Counted from the first letter of the stretch, positions 15,330 to 23,585 are shown. The stretch is 64,000 nucleotides of DNA from Pseudomonas helvetica (GCF_039908645.1 NZ_CP150917.1:3483501-3547500), one strand, 5' to 3'. Numbers and translations: made by a program. Notes: a model not told the origin generated them from the sequence alone.

Positions 15330-16756
15330 GCAATAGCGTCGCCACCGGCGAGCCACCTGAAGCCATCCGTCTCATCATCAAGGTTTATGCCGGCCTGCTG
15401 CTCGCGGGGTTTGCGTTTATTCCGGCCTACCTGATCAGCTACTTGTACTTCTTTCAGGACCCCACCCTTCTATTCGAGAACCACGCGTTCCATATCATTG
15501 CGATCACGGCAGCCACCCTGGAAGGCTTGTTTGTGACTTACGTGACGTGGCGCTGCTATCAGTCATCGGGAGAGCCGCTGCTGCGATGGATGACGCTTGG
15601 TTTTCTCGGTTTTGTACTGATCTATGCATTGCATGGTGCGTTCACCGGGCTCGCACATCACAATATCTGGCTCTTCCTGCTTTATGGACCGGCCTCTCGA
15701 CTGGTCATGTCGATACTGCTGCTGGTCGGAATGCTGTCGTACCACCGCCCACCTGATGCTGCGGACCGCCGAATGCAGCCCCGCCGGTGGTTGACCTGGA
15801 TAGGACTGTTCCTGCTGGTTGACCTGGTAGTGGCGTTCGTCGCGAACTCGTCAATCGCCGGCGAACCTGCGGTGCGCCTTTCGCTGGAAGGTGGCGCCCT
15901 GGTTCTATCCACATTGAACGTGGCAATGCTCCTGTTGCGCCGTATCCGTTCGCAGCTGATGGTGATTTTTGTCATCTCGGTCACGGCGTTCGCGTTGTCA
16001 TCTCTTGCATTCATCCTTGGACGTCCCTGGAACCACATGTGGTGGCTCGCCCATGCGATCTTCGCCGCTGGATTCTTCCTGTTGAGCTATGGGGTAGTAC
16101 AAGCGTTCCTCACCACGCGGTCCTTCTCGACAATTTACACCCAGGAGGAGCTGATGGTGCGTCTTGCCGAGGCTATGGAGTACACCGAAAACGCCCTGGT
16201 GGAGCTCCAGCGCACCAATCAGGAACTCGGACACCTTGCGGCGACCGATCCACTGACAGGCGCTGATAATCGGCGTCGGTTCATAGAGCGGGTCGAAGCC
16301 GAAATTGGCCGGACCAACCGTGGCGGTGAGCCGTTCTCCGTGTTGGCACTTGATCTGGACAATTTCAAGTCCATCAATGATCGCTTCGGCCATCAGGTTG
16401 GCGATGACATCCTGAAAGAGTTCGTGCAGAAATGCCTCGATTCGATCCGACCGTATGACGGTGTAGCCCGAGTGGGTGGGGAAGAATTCATGATACTGCT
16501 ACCTCATACCTCACTAGAGGCCGCGCATGTCATCGCCGAGCGTCTGCGAACCAGCGTTGCAAATACTTCTTTTAATAGCGGCTTCCAGCGGCTGACCATG
16601 GTCACCGTGAGCATCGGCATATCGCAATCTGGCCGCGACGGCGACACCATCGAGGCCATTCTGCACGTAGCTGATCAACGCCTGTATCACGCGAAACACC
16701 AAGGCCGTAATCGTGTGGTCACTGCCATCAAGACCAGCCTCCAACCGCTGCCCTGA
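15326..16756 (+). CDS. Membrane diguanylate cyclase (GGDEF)
   Basis: Makes cyclic di-GMP from two GTP. The 476-residue protein has about eight predicted transmembrane helices in residues 15-265 (a MASE-like sensor), a short coiled-coil linker (about 278-305) and a C-terminal GGDEF domain. The active site reads GGEEF at 384-388, a functional variant. The inhibitory I-site RxxD (RPYD) sits five residues before it, so product feedback is expected. The ATG at 15326 has GGAGGGAG directly upstream. It overlaps a small upstream ORF by 4 bp and is followed by a strong terminator. Confidence 0.92.
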   Translation: MSNSVATGEPPEAIRLIIKVYAGLLLAGFAFIPAYLISYLYFFQDPTLLFENHAFHIIAITAATLEGLFVTYVTWRCYQSSGEPLLRWMTLGFLGFVLIYALHGAFTGLAHHNIWLFLLYGPASRLVMSILLLVGMLSYHRPPDAADRRMQPRRWLTWIGLFLLVDLVVAFVANSSIAGEPAVRLSLEGGALVLSTLNVAMLLLRRIRSQLMVIFVISVTAFALSSLAFILGRPWNHMWWLAHAIFAAGFFLLSYGVVQAFLTTRSFSTIYTQEELMVRLAEAMEYTENALVELQRTNQELGHLAATDPLTGADNRRRFIERVEAEIGRTNRGGEPFSVLALDLDNFKSINDRFGHQVGDDILKEFVQKCLDSIRPYDGVARVGGEEFMILLPHTSLEAAHVIAERLRTSVANTSFNSGFQRLTMVTVSIGISQSGRDGDTIEAILHVADQRLYHAKHQGRNRVVTAIKTSLQPLP

Positions 16757-16799
16757 ACACCATAAGGATCATCACGAGCCTATTCGCTCTCTCGTAAAT

Positions 16800-16833
16800 A
16801 ACAGCCAGGTGCCTATAAGGCACCTTGGCTGTT
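16800..16833 (+). terminator. Terminator hairpin after the diguanylate cyclase
   Basis: AACAGCCAGGTGCC pairs with GGCACCTTGGCTGTT through a long, nearly perfect stem with a small loop and a following ATTAAT. It lies 43 bp past the stop. Confidence 0.7.
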
Positions 16834-17064
16834 ATTAATGGAGCAAGCCATTACTCACGTTGAACTTGCAACGTATCCCAGGGAGTGGATACCGGGTGCT
16901 GCGACCGCTGTATGACGTTTTGCAAGTCAATCTGTGTCTAACACTCTCCCGTTGACCGCCCTACTATCGTTCGCTCCAGGTGCAAACCTCAGCGGTGGCG
17001 AAAACCGCTCGTATTGATTTAACGGAGCTTTCGATTCGTTATCTCATCCATTAGGAGTTACTCG

Positions 17065-17700
17065 ATGCCCGAACTGTCCAACCTGCTCGCCTACGGTCTG
17101 ATCTCACTCGGCATGGTGCTGACTCCCGGCCCGAACATGATCTATCTCATCTCGCGGTCGATCTGCCAGGGACGAATGGCCGGACTGGTTTCTTTGGGCG
17201 GAGTGGCATTGGGTTTCGTCGTTTATATGTTTTGCGCCGCATTGGGTATCACGGCCCTGGTCATGGCCGTTCCCTATGCGTATGACGCCCTGCGACTCGG
17301 CGGCGCGCTCTATCTGCTCTACCTGGCCTGGCAGGCGGTCAAGCCCGGCGGTCGTTCCCCGTTCCATGTGCGAGACCTGCCCAAGGATGGCCCGCGCAAG
17401 CTGTTCATGATGGGCTTTGTCACCAACCTGCTGAATCCAAAAGTTGCAGTCATGTATTTGTCGCTGCTACCTCAGTTCATCGACCCCACCGACCACGGCA
17501 GCGTGCTGACGCAATCGATCGTGCTTGGCTTTACGCAGATCGTCATTAGCGTGAGCGTCAACGCGCTGATTGCCGTCATGGCTGGCTCCATCGCAACATT
17601 TCTCGCAGGCAGGCCCGTGTGGCAGATCGTGCAACGCTGGCTGATGGGGACGGTCCTCGCGGGTTTGGCCGTACGCATGATCGTCGAAGGGCGGCGCTAA
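17065..17700 (+). CDS. LysE/RhtB family amino acid exporter
   Basis: An inner-membrane exporter of amino acids or related metabolites. The 211-residue protein has six predicted helices and the family signature near the N-terminus, LTPGPNMIYLISRSICQGRMAGL. The later FVTNLLNPKVAVMYLSLLPQFI is the conserved N-P-K cytoplasmic loop. The start ATG at 17065 has AGGAG 7 bases upstream. Substrate is not predictable. A second member of the family lies at 58455. Confidence 0.9.
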   Translation: MPELSNLLAYGLISLGMVLTPGPNMIYLISRSICQGRMAGLVSLGGVALGFVVYMFCAALGITALVMAVPYAYDALRLGGALYLLYLAWQAVKPGGRSPFHVRDLPKDGPRKLFMMGFVTNLLNPKVAVMYLSLLPQFIDPTDHGSVLTQSIVLGFTQIVISVSVNALIAVMAGSIATFLAGRPVWQIVQRWLMGTVLAGLAVRMIVEGRR

Positions 17701-17786
17701 CCCCAATCGGCTAGCAGTAGCCCGTCGCTTATAGCTCGCCAATTTCGATACGATGGTGATACCAATGACCATCAGCGGACGATGCC

Positions 17787-18164
17787 GTGCCGGGATTATC
17801 TTTTGCCATCCGCGCTCTGTTTGCGGGCTGCCTACTCGTTGCAACAGCCAATCACCTGCATGCAGGCCTTACGCATGGGCTGCTCTGGGACTACGGATAT
17901 GGTGACAGTACTCCATGGGCCAGTCGTTTGTTCTGGGGAGCGCTCACGTTTTTAGATCCTCTGGCCGCACTTTTGCTCTTCAGAAACCCCCGACCAGGCA
18001 TCCTTTTCACGGCTGCAATCATCGTTGTGGACGTGATCCATAACACGTTCTATGTGGCGCTAAACCGACAATGGCTGGAGACGTTCTATATTTCGCAGAC
18101 AGTGTTTTTGCTGGCAGTACTACTTCTAGCACCTGTTGCCTGGAAAAGTATCAAGCAGCACTGA
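17787..18164 (+). CDS. Four-helix membrane protein of unknown function
   Basis: A 125-residue hydrophobic protein with four predicted helices and short loops, including HAGLTHGLLWDYGYGDSTPWA after the first helix and DVIHNTFYVALNRQW before the last. The GTG at 17787 is the only start that covers the first helix; CGGACGATG upstream offers only a weak ribosome site. No family recognised. Confidence 0.6.
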   Translation: MPGLSFAIRALFAGCLLVATANHLHAGLTHGLLWDYGYGDSTPWASRLFWGALTFLDPLAALLLFRNPRPGILFTAAIIVVDVIHNTFYVALNRQWLETFYISQTVFLLAVLLLAPVAWKSIKQH

Positions 18165-18387
18165 AGCCACGAGCGATAGAGAATGCCTCCGGTACGAATC
18201 CCCAGTAACCTCCCGCCAATCACGGACAGTAGCCTCCTGCCCCAAGGCAACGGATTCGCCCATTCCTTTGCCTGCCGGCCCAGGGACCAGGATTTCACCC
18301 ATATCGGCGCGGACAGGATCCTGGAGGTCGAGTCTGGTTTGCGTCCTGAGCGACCAGCACCTGATCACAGGTTTGAGGACTACAGCA

Positions 18388-18591
18388 ATGCCGAAGAAAC
18401 AGCAGGAAAATAAAGCAGCGGCGACCGCAGCTGAAATTGAGCGCTCTATCCAGGCGCTGAACAAGATGGCTGAACGCCTGTGGGGGGATGGCCGGGAAGC
18501 TGAGGCGAAAGCCCTTCTCGATGCCTTGAATGCGTTAAATCGGGCGCTGGATCGGATCAGGATTGGTGAGAGCCGTAAGACACTCCATTGA
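18388..18591 (+). CDS. Small helical protein of unknown function
   Basis: A 67-residue product (MPKKQQENKAAATAAEIERS at the start) that is Ala/Glu/Lys/Leu-rich and should be almost all helical, with heptad-like LNKMAERLWGDG and LLDALNALNRALDRI segments. The ATG at 18388 is preceded by GAGGA at a spacing of about 8. The frame is open upstream, but that part lacks coding character. Function unknown. Confidence 0.6.
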   Translation: MPKKQQENKAAATAAEIERSIQALNKMAERLWGDGREAEAKALLDALNALNRALDRIRIGESRKTLH

Positions 18592-18723
18592 GCCCCTGTA
18601 AAGGCTGGATAGCGATTCCATCACCTCAAGAGGATATAGCGTTCGCCCTGCGCATATGACCTTGCCATCCTTGGACCGGTAAAGAGTCATATGGCCGGGC
18701 GAACAGCTGAAACGATACACCAA
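18535..18723 (-). CDS. Possible 62-residue protein
   Basis: A short frame reading HMTLYRSKDGKVICAGRTLY in its central part, which looks protein-like. It needs a TTG start or an internal ATG (18690) without a clear ribosome site, and overlaps the convergent small gene by 57 bp. Listed as tentative only. Confidence 0.28.
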   Translation of the reverse strand: MVYRFSCSPGHMTLYRSKDGKVICAGRTLYPLEVMESLSSLYRGSMECLTALTNPDPIQRPI

Positions 18724-18876
18724 CTGATCTGGGCCTTCAAAGCATCATATATGGCCAGCCAGTGAAAGGTCGGTCCACGCATATGACTGTCAACCTAAAT
18801 AATGTAAGGATCGTTGTATGTGATGTCTGCCTGGGGCATTCTTCGCGATGCAAATCTACATGGACGGTAACATTTG

Positions 18877-19072
18877 ATGCGTTCTTCACCCATGGACGTG
18901 CTTATCCCCTGCGCCTGCACGCTCGATACCCTGCGTCGAAATCGCCTGGCAGGCGTTACTGGCCTGCCGTCCCATGCGCGAAAACCACCGAGCACTGTTC
19001 AACTCTATGGATGAATGCTGGCGTTTTTTCCGACGCGCCCATCGACCACTATTACCCCATTTGAAACCTTGA
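18877..19072 (+). pseudogene. Frameshifted small gene
   Basis: Two overlapping frames read as one protein if a single base is removed near the AAA at 18938-18940. The first frame (from ATG 18877) gives MRSSPMDVLIPCACTLDTLR and the second continues IAWQALLACRPMRENHRAL, then FNSMDECWRFFRRAHRPLLP, ending at TGA 19070-19072. The repaired product would have about 64 residues with coherent composition. Either a pseudogene or a sequencing error. Family unknown; no strong ribosome site is visible. Confidence 0.45.
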
Positions 19073-19085
19073 AAAGGAACTTCTC

Positions 19086-19345
19086 ATGAGTAGCAAACCG
19101 GCTGCCCGAGTGACAGCCCCCCACCCATTGACCGCTTCCCGGAAGCGCTCCGTTAAAGCAATTTGATTGCAGTTGAACTGCTGCGCAACGTGAATGCAAT
19201 CGAACCGTTAATCAGTGGAGACTTAAAAGTTGCAGTGGAAAAAGTCTCAAAAAATGGGAAGCCTTACCCATGGGCCCAGGCTTGGCGAATCGGCCAGTCA
19301 AAGAAAAACCATCGGGCCAACCATATACTGAGTACGGTGAAGTAG
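19086..19345 (+). pseudogene. Interrupted small gene
   Basis: A good start (AAGGAAC, 8 bases before ATG 19086) opens MSSKPAARVTAPHP but stops after 26 codons. After a C-run (19116-19121) another frame continues as PIDRFPEALR, meets TAA at 19153-19155, then stays open as NLIAVELLRNVNAIEPLISG and KPYPWAQAWRIGQ to the TAG at 19343-19345. The parts join naturally if one base is restored in the C-run and the TAA is changed, so this looks like a decayed gene of about 85 codons. The family is not recognised. Confidence 0.4.
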
Positions 19346-19379
19346 AAAAAATATATAAAAACTTTGGCGGTACCGTTAA

Positions 19380-19721
19380 ATGAAGCTGCAAACATTCATC
19401 ATCAGCCTTTTTTGCTGCACCAGTTTTTTTGCCAACGCAACGGACGCCCCTATAAAAGAGGGAATGTCCTTTCTAAATGCCAGAAAAGTATTAATTCAAA
19501 ATGGCTGGAAGCCGAACCCAACCTATACAGGTGAGTTTGGGGTCGAAAACATCATCATGAGAAAAGGTTTCAAAGAGATCGAATCCTGCACGGAGGGCAT
19601 CCGGTACTGCAGCTTCAATTACATCAAGAATGGAACCTGCCTTGGCGTGGGAACTGTCGGCGAAAAGATTAAAGAAATGAAGATTTACTCCTGGAACTTT
19701 AAATGTCCGGAGAAGGATTGA
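19380..19721 (+). CDS. Small secreted cysteine-containing protein (tandem copy 1)
   Basis: A 113-residue precursor with a signal peptide (MKLQTFIISLFCCTSFFANA). The mature part has the pattern DAPIKEGMSFLNARKVLIQN, then GWKPNP, followed by three further cysteines (ESCTEGIRYC, NGTCLGV) and a terminal FKC. The next gene repeats this plan, so the two are tandem duplicates. Codon use is AT-richer than the surrounding core genome, consistent with acquisition. Function unknown; a role as an immunity or inhibitor-type secreted protein is speculation. Confidence 0.7.
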   Translation: MKLQTFIISLFCCTSFFANATDAPIKEGMSFLNARKVLIQNGWKPNPTYTGEFGVENIIMRKGFKEIESCTEGIRYCSFNYIKNGTCLGVGTVGEKIKEMKIYSWNFKCPEKD

Positions 19722-19732
19722 GGGCTGGCGCC

Positions 19733-20116
19733 ATGTCACGAGATAGATGCACTAATGTCAGCCCTACTACTTTTAGGGTCTTGCCAATTGCTTGCATTGT
19801 GCTTTGTTGCGTTAGCACTTTTGCGAACGCAACAGATGTGCCAATTAAAAAAGCAATGCCATTCTTAAGTGCACGAAAGGTATTGATTAAACATGGCTGG
19901 AAGCCAAATTTAACGAACGTGATGGAGCCGGGCGGCGTTATGAAAACACTTAGAGATATGGGCATTAGTGAAGTCGAAAGATGCACCGAGGGAGTTCAAT
20001 ACTGCGAGTTTAATTACAGAAAAAATAAAACTTGCCTAGTTGTCAGCACTACTGGCGAAGAGGTAAAAAACATGATAGTTGATGATTGGGGCTTCAAGTG
20101 CCCCGAAGCGGAGTAA
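19733..20116 (+). CDS. Small secreted cysteine-containing protein (tandem copy 2)
   Basis: A 127-residue precursor starting at ATG 19733, with GAGGG about 9 bases upstream. The signal segment is VLPIACIVLCCVSTFANA. The mature part DVPIKKAMPFLSARKVLIKH, then GWKPN, VERCTEGVQYCEFNY, KTCLVV and FKCPEAE aligns throughout with the preceding gene (cysteines conserved). It lies 11 bp after that gene's stop, so they are likely co-transcribed. AT-rich. Family role unknown. Confidence 0.7.
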   Translation: MSRDRCTNVSPTTFRVLPIACIVLCCVSTFANATDVPIKKAMPFLSARKVLIKHGWKPNLTNVMEPGGVMKTLRDMGISEVERCTEGVQYCEFNYRKNKTCLVVSTTGEEVKNMIVDDWGFKCPEAE

Positions 20117-20205
20117 GGGCTGGCACTAAGTCCGCGCCACAAAGCTTAGACCAGCCAGGAATACACCTCCCACCCCACTGTCGCATCCGCTCACGGAGGG
20201 CGATA

Positions 20206-20436
20206 TCAGGCCAGCTTCATCAGCGCTCCAGAGACATTATCTCTGGCTTGCCGCAACTCGCTCGCATCCTGATTCAGGCGATGGACCACGCCCAGCAGCC
20301 GCTGGCGCAGCACTTCGTCACCAAGCTGATCAATGGCCCGCATGACATCAAGTGCTGCGGCCTCGTTATTGGCTGCTGCAGCGTCCAGTGTTTTACGCAG
20401 GTTTCGTGCTGATCGGTTCACTTCAGTAGCCCTCAT
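20206..20436 (-). CDS. Small helical protein of unknown function
   Basis: A 76-residue protein (MRATEVNRSARNLRKTLDAA at the start) that is Ala/Leu/Arg/Asp-rich and predicted helical with heptad-like leucines (VLRQRLLGVVHRLNQDASEL). No signal peptide, no cysteines. The ribosome site before ATG 20436 is weak. I do not recognise the family; composition and isolation between stops support a real gene. Confidence 0.5.
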   Translation of the reverse strand: MRATEVNRSARNLRKTLDAAAANNEAAALDVMRAIDQLGDEVLRQRLLGVVHRLNQDASELRQARDNVSGALMKLA

Positions 20437-20579
20437 GAATCAGGCCAGCACTCTATAACAGCAATGTTTCTTTTTAATTTCAGTCGTTTAGCTTTGGATG
20501 AGCGGCACCTGACTGGAAATGCCCCAATGGTCGGAATCATTGGGTTGTCGCCAGCGGTCCAGAACACTACATGTTCATA

Positions 20580-21194
20580 CTACCCGGCCATTTTGCATCG
20601 CTGAGATGTAGTAAATAGATCGCGGCCCAGGGCCCGCGCGACGTCCAGATGAACAGTCGGATCCTGCGTTTCCGATTCGAGCAGGAGCTCGGAGGTCACG
20701 ACACATGCGCCGCAATAGTCAAAGATCCCATGGTCAATCTGCGTCTTCATCGCGTTGGCATAACCGTGCCGTTCATAGGTTCCCCCGTCTGCGCCACCAA
20801 TACCGACAAGATGAACTCGTAGGTGGCGAAGCTTCTTCACCAGCTTCGCATCAGAACTGAAGTCGAACGCCCAACCATTGGCGAACACACGATCGATCCA
20901 TCCCTTGAGTAGTGCCGGCATAGACCACCAATAAACGGGATACACCAACACAAGGGTATCGGCGCGATCGATTCTCGCCTGCTCGGCAGCAACATCGGCC
21001 GGCGGTGGCCCTTCCCTGTGATGTACAGCGAGATCAGCCGCGGAGAACCGCGGATCGAAACCTTCCTCGGAGAGGTCCGCGATTTCGAAAGAGTTGCCTG
21101 CGTCAGCCAAGGATAGGCCCTCGGCGACATGCGCAGCGATGCTGTGACTGAGCGACCTTGGATCATGATGAGCAACAACGATAAGCGCGTGCAT
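20580..21194 (-). CDS. NAD(P)H dehydrogenase (quinone), NQO1/MdaB-like flavoprotein
   Basis: A cytoplasmic FAD/FMN oxidoreductase of the flavodoxin-like NQO1 family that reduces quinones or other electrophiles by two electrons. The 204-residue protein shows the N-terminal flavin loop HALIVVAHHDPRSLSHSIA, the central VYPVYWWSMPALLKGWIDRV (a strongly conserved NQO1 block) and GIGGADGGTYERHGYAN. It is divergent from a TetR regulator across 92 bp with an inverted repeat, the common arrangement for a substrate-induced reductase. Confidence 0.88.
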   Translation of the reverse strand: MHALIVVAHHDPRSLSHSIAAHVAEGLSLADAGNSFEIADLSEEGFDPRFSAADLAVHHREGPPPADVAAEQARIDRADTLVLVYPVYWWSMPALLKGWIDRVFANGWAFDFSSDAKLVKKLRHLRVHLVGIGGADGGTYERHGYANAMKTQIDHGIFDYCGACVVTSELLLESETQDPTVHLDVARALGRDLFTTSQRCKMAG

Positions 21195-21246
21195 GTCGAA
21201 AACTCCTGCTACTGATTGAGGGCAAAAGGCGAAGCTTATATACTTT

Positions 21247-21259
21247 TAGTAAGTTACTA
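21247..21259. promoter_or_regulatory. Candidate TetR operator in the reductase/TetR divergent promoter
   Basis: TAGTAAGTTACTA is a near-perfect palindrome, and AAGTTACT is repeated directly at 21251-21258 and 21264-21271. The repeats sit between the divergent starts, where a TetR dimer would block both promoters. Inferred from position and symmetry. Confidence 0.5.
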
Positions 21260-21286
21260 TCTTTAAGTTACTTTTGGTATATAGCC

Positions 21287-21934
21287 ATGTCAAGCGCCGA
21301 AAATAGAGAGCAGGTCTCCAGCACGCAGCCACGTCGTCGCCTGTCTAGAGAGGAAAGACAGCGTCAGCTTTTGGATGTCGCATGGCGATTGGTTCGAGAA
21401 GAAGGCACGGAAGCACTGACGCTTGGACGGCTTGCCGAGCAGGCCGGAGTTACAAAACCCGTCGTTTACGACCATTTCGGCACAAGGCCTGGACTGCTCG
21501 CGGCGCTCTATCAGGAGTTCGATGCACGCCAGACAACGCTTATGGACGCCGCGCTCCAAGCGAGTGAATCTACGTTAGTGAGCAGGGCTGCTGTCATCGC
21601 ATCGTCTTACGTCGACTGCGTGCTTCTCCAGGGCAATGAGATACCTGGCGTGATAGCGGCGCTGGCCAGTTCACCGGAGCTCGAAAAGATCAAGCGTGAT
21701 TACGAAGTGATCTTCATGAATAAGTGCCGGATCGCCCTGGCCCCTTTTGCCAGGGCAGGAGATATTGCGCCTGCAGGTCTTCGGGCAATGCTTGGCGCGG
21801 CCGAGGCTCTATCCCATGCCGCTGCGACCGGAGAAATCACGCCCGCCCAAGCGCAGGACGAACTCTTCGAAATGATCATCGCAATGGTTGATCGAAGCGC
21901 GCGCGGCAAGGCTGATCACGTCGCCGATGCGTAG
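21287..21934 (+). CDS. TetR family regulator
   Basis: A 215-residue repressor-type regulator. The HTH occupies about residues 24-70 (RQLLDVAWRLVREEGTEALT, then LGRLAEQAGVTKPVVYDHFG). The C-terminal ligand domain has no diagnostic motif. It is divergent from the NQO1-like reductase and most likely represses it and itself through the repeats in the 92-bp gap. A good intrinsic terminator follows. The gene pair flanks the prophage remnant. Confidence 0.88.
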   Translation: MSSAENREQVSSTQPRRRLSREERQRQLLDVAWRLVREEGTEALTLGRLAEQAGVTKPVVYDHFGTRPGLLAALYQEFDARQTTLMDAALQASESTLVSRAAVIASSYVDCVLLQGNEIPGVIAALASSPELEKIKRDYEVIFMNKCRIALAPFARAGDIAPAGLRAMLGAAEALSHAAATGEITPAQAQDELFEMIIAMVDRSARGKADHVADA

Positions 21935-21971
21935 CGATGTCGGCCCGACAGGAACACATCCCAGAAACAAC

Positions 21972-21998
21972 AAAGCCCAGCACTAAACTGGGCTTTTT
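21972..21998 (+). terminator. Intrinsic terminator after the TetR gene
   Basis: AAAGCCCAG pairs with CTGGGCTTT around a 7-base loop, followed by a T-run. Located 38 bp past the stop. Confidence 0.85.
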
Positions 21999-22016
21999 CA
22001 CATCAGGAACGACGCC

Positions 22017-22106
22017 TTACTTGCTCTGGCTCCAGATCACGGCCTGGGCCACGACGATGTGCGAGCCGTTGAATGTTGCAGCTGGAGAACCATAAAGTTG
22101 ATAGCC
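22017..22106 (-). pseudogene. C-terminal fragment of a phage tail-fibre gene
   Basis: On the minus strand one frame ends GYQLYGSPAATFNG then SHIVVAQAVIWSQSK and TAA at 22019-22017. This resembles the ends of pseudomonad phage tail fibres. It overlaps the holin frame in another phase, so the holin's last residues are encoded by tail-fibre DNA: a deletion has joined the two genes. The family assignment rests on this short motif alone. Confidence 0.5.
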
Positions 22107-22405
22107 CAGCGCGAGCCCACTATCCCGGCGAAGACAACAACGCAGAGTGAACCATACAGAAAGCCGCTGAAGTCTGCGGTCTTGGTCCAGGCTCTGCCCA
22201 GCAGCTCAGCAGCACCGAAGCCACCACCAATCCAGCCAGCCACCAGGTAACCCAATCGGCGTAGCGATGTCATGTCCTTGGCGAACACGACGTAAAAGAA
22301 AGCCCCGACCAATACGGCCAGGTCAATCTGGGGGAATGCAACGCCAGCGCCAACGCCGCTAAGTACGCCAGCTAATGCCAGGGCGCCGGTACTCGGCTCG
22401 GCCAT
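22037..22405 (-). CDS. Phage holin-like membrane protein, altered C-terminus
   Basis: A 122-residue protein opening MAEPSTGALALAGVLSGVGA with three hydrophobic helices (about 9-28, 32-50, 80-100), the layout of holins from Pseudomonas and Burkholderia phages. The ATG at 22405 has GGAG 11 bases upstream. After GSRWAINF the sequence runs into DNA that in another frame encodes a tail-fibre end, so the last 15 or so residues are probably not original. The holin would make membrane holes for lysis; no endolysin remains beside it, so lytic function is unlikely. Confidence 0.65.
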   Translation of the reverse strand: MAEPSTGALALAGVLSGVGAGVAFPQIDLAVLVGAFFYVVFAKDMTSLRRLGYLVAGWIGGGFGAAELLGRAWTKTADFSGFLYGSLCVVVFAGIVGSRWAINFMVLQLQHSTARTSSWPRP

Positions 22406-22533
22406 AGGTGTTACTCCAGAAATGAAAAAAACCAGCGAATACTGAGGCCCTGAATAGGTGCGAATTTGCAGCGCACGAGGTATAACACCGGCCGAATATT
22501 CATCGAAAAAAAACGAAATACGTGGATCGAAAT

Positions 22534-22887
22534 ATGAAGGGAAGTAGAGCTTTCTCAATGTTAATCGCAGCAACCTTTCTCTTCTTGCAGGGATGCGAAA
22601 ATAAAGAGGAACACATATTCCAACTGACTCGATGTGGTTTAGCTGCCGGTTTGGACGTCCATTCCGATCCATCTGTGGTAACCCGATCTGCCGAAGCAGT
22701 GGGGCTGTACGGGCGAGAGCACGGAATCAAAATGAGTTTTGAAGAGATGACCGTTATCACAGACAAGATAACAAAAGAAATAATGGGTGCCCCTGAATCC
22801 CCAGTGCAAGAGTGGGATGATCGAGCAAAAAAAATCGCAGAGTCCGATTTTTGTAAAAAGTACCTAAGCAGTTTGTATTCGAAATAG
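22534..22887 (+). CDS. Putative lipoprotein, prophage cargo
   Basis: A 117-residue product from ATG 22534 (a GTG 12 bp upstream is possible) with a lipobox (FLFLQGCENK), so it is probably lipid-anchored. The mature part has two more cysteines (LTRCGLAAG and SDFCKKYL) and charged helices (EEMTVITDKITKEIMG). Not recognised. AT-rich like its neighbours, and placed between the holin and integrase where phages carry accessory genes. Confidence 0.6.
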   Translation: MKGSRAFSMLIAATFLFLQGCENKEEHIFQLTRCGLAAGLDVHSDPSVVTRSAEAVGLYGREHGIKMSFEEMTVITDKITKEIMGAPESPVQEWDDRAKKIAESDFCKKYLSSLYSK

Positions 22888-23018
22888 CTGCGCGGTCTTC
22901 CCGCTGCCTGCCAAAGCCCTTCACTGCGCCGATCCCCGATCCAGTCTCGCACCAACCGTAAGCGTTGGAGTGCGGGGTGCGCGAACAGCCGTGCTGGCTG
23001 CGGTGTAAATTTTAGGCA
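22888..23018. other. Gap in the prophage remnant
   Basis: GC-rich filler between two AT-rich cargo genes. A minus-strand frame (containing ALQRLRLVRDWIGDRRSEGL) is open but has no start signal. No further feature is seen. Confidence 0.3.
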
Positions 23019-23045
23019 ATAAAAAAACCGGCGCAGTAACCAGGT
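23019..23045 (-). terminator. Intrinsic terminator of the 23067-23426 gene
   Basis: On the minus strand AAACCTGG pairs with CCGGTTT (one bulged base) around an 8-base loop, followed by TTTTATT. It sits 21 bp past the membrane protein's stop, which supports that gene being real. Confidence 0.65.
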
Positions 23046-23066
23046 TTCTCTTAAAGGCAGGACCAT

Positions 23067-23426
23067 CTACTCGCGTTTACTTGCCGCGATCTGCCAAATT
23101 TTCAACGACATCAAAGCCATTAATGCGCCAACCGTGCCAGCGAATATACCAATCTGAAGATATACCGAGGGGCCGAACTCGCACATGTTCGTTGGGGTAG
23201 CAAAACGAATAATGCAAGGTTCAGGAAACAACATTAGCCAAGCATGCGGTAGACAAGTTATGCAAAAAAAACCGATAACAAAAAGCCCGCACAGCCACCA
23301 ACCGGAAATGTTTTTGAGCTTTCTGTGGAGGATGCTCAAAGTAATGACCAAGGCAAACGACAAAAGCCCTGGCACAAGAAACGCGTCGAAAAATAATCGA
23401 TGAAGCTGTTGGGTTGGCGTATCCAT
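23067..23426 (-). CDS. Membrane protein of unknown function, prophage cargo
   Basis: A 119-residue protein with three predicted helices (about residues 14-33, 42-62, 89-110) and a periplasmic loop carrying cysteines (FPEPCIIRFATPTNMCEFGP). The start ATG at 23426 is preceded by GAGGTGAC, a strong ribosome site, and a terminator follows the stop. Not recognised; its place in the prophage remnant suggests a lysogenic-conversion gene. Confidence 0.62.
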   Translation of the reverse strand: MDTPTQQLHRLFFDAFLVPGLLSFALVITLSILHRKLKNISGWWLCGLFVIGFFCITCLPHAWLMLFPEPCIIRFATPTNMCEFGPSVYLQIGIFAGTVGALMALMSLKIWQIAASKRE

Positions 23427-23585
23427 GTCACCTCAGCAAAAAAACCAGCACTAGCGCTCTGAGCCTCGGCCATGAGGAGCGCTGGACCTCATACAGTGTG
23501 CCGATTCAAACCACCCGGGCACAGGGCTGTACGCCGCATATTGTAGATACCCGACATTTTCTTGCAAGTAGCGATTGGCAGGCAG

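Noticed and set aside
18183..18413. Open frame before the small helical gene
   Set aside because: No ribosome site and no coherent protein features; overlaps a better-supported start at 18388.
18762..19064. A 100-codon plus-strand frame
   Set aside because: Its residues do not look protein-like, whereas the two other frames in this stretch join into a coherent frameshifted gene.
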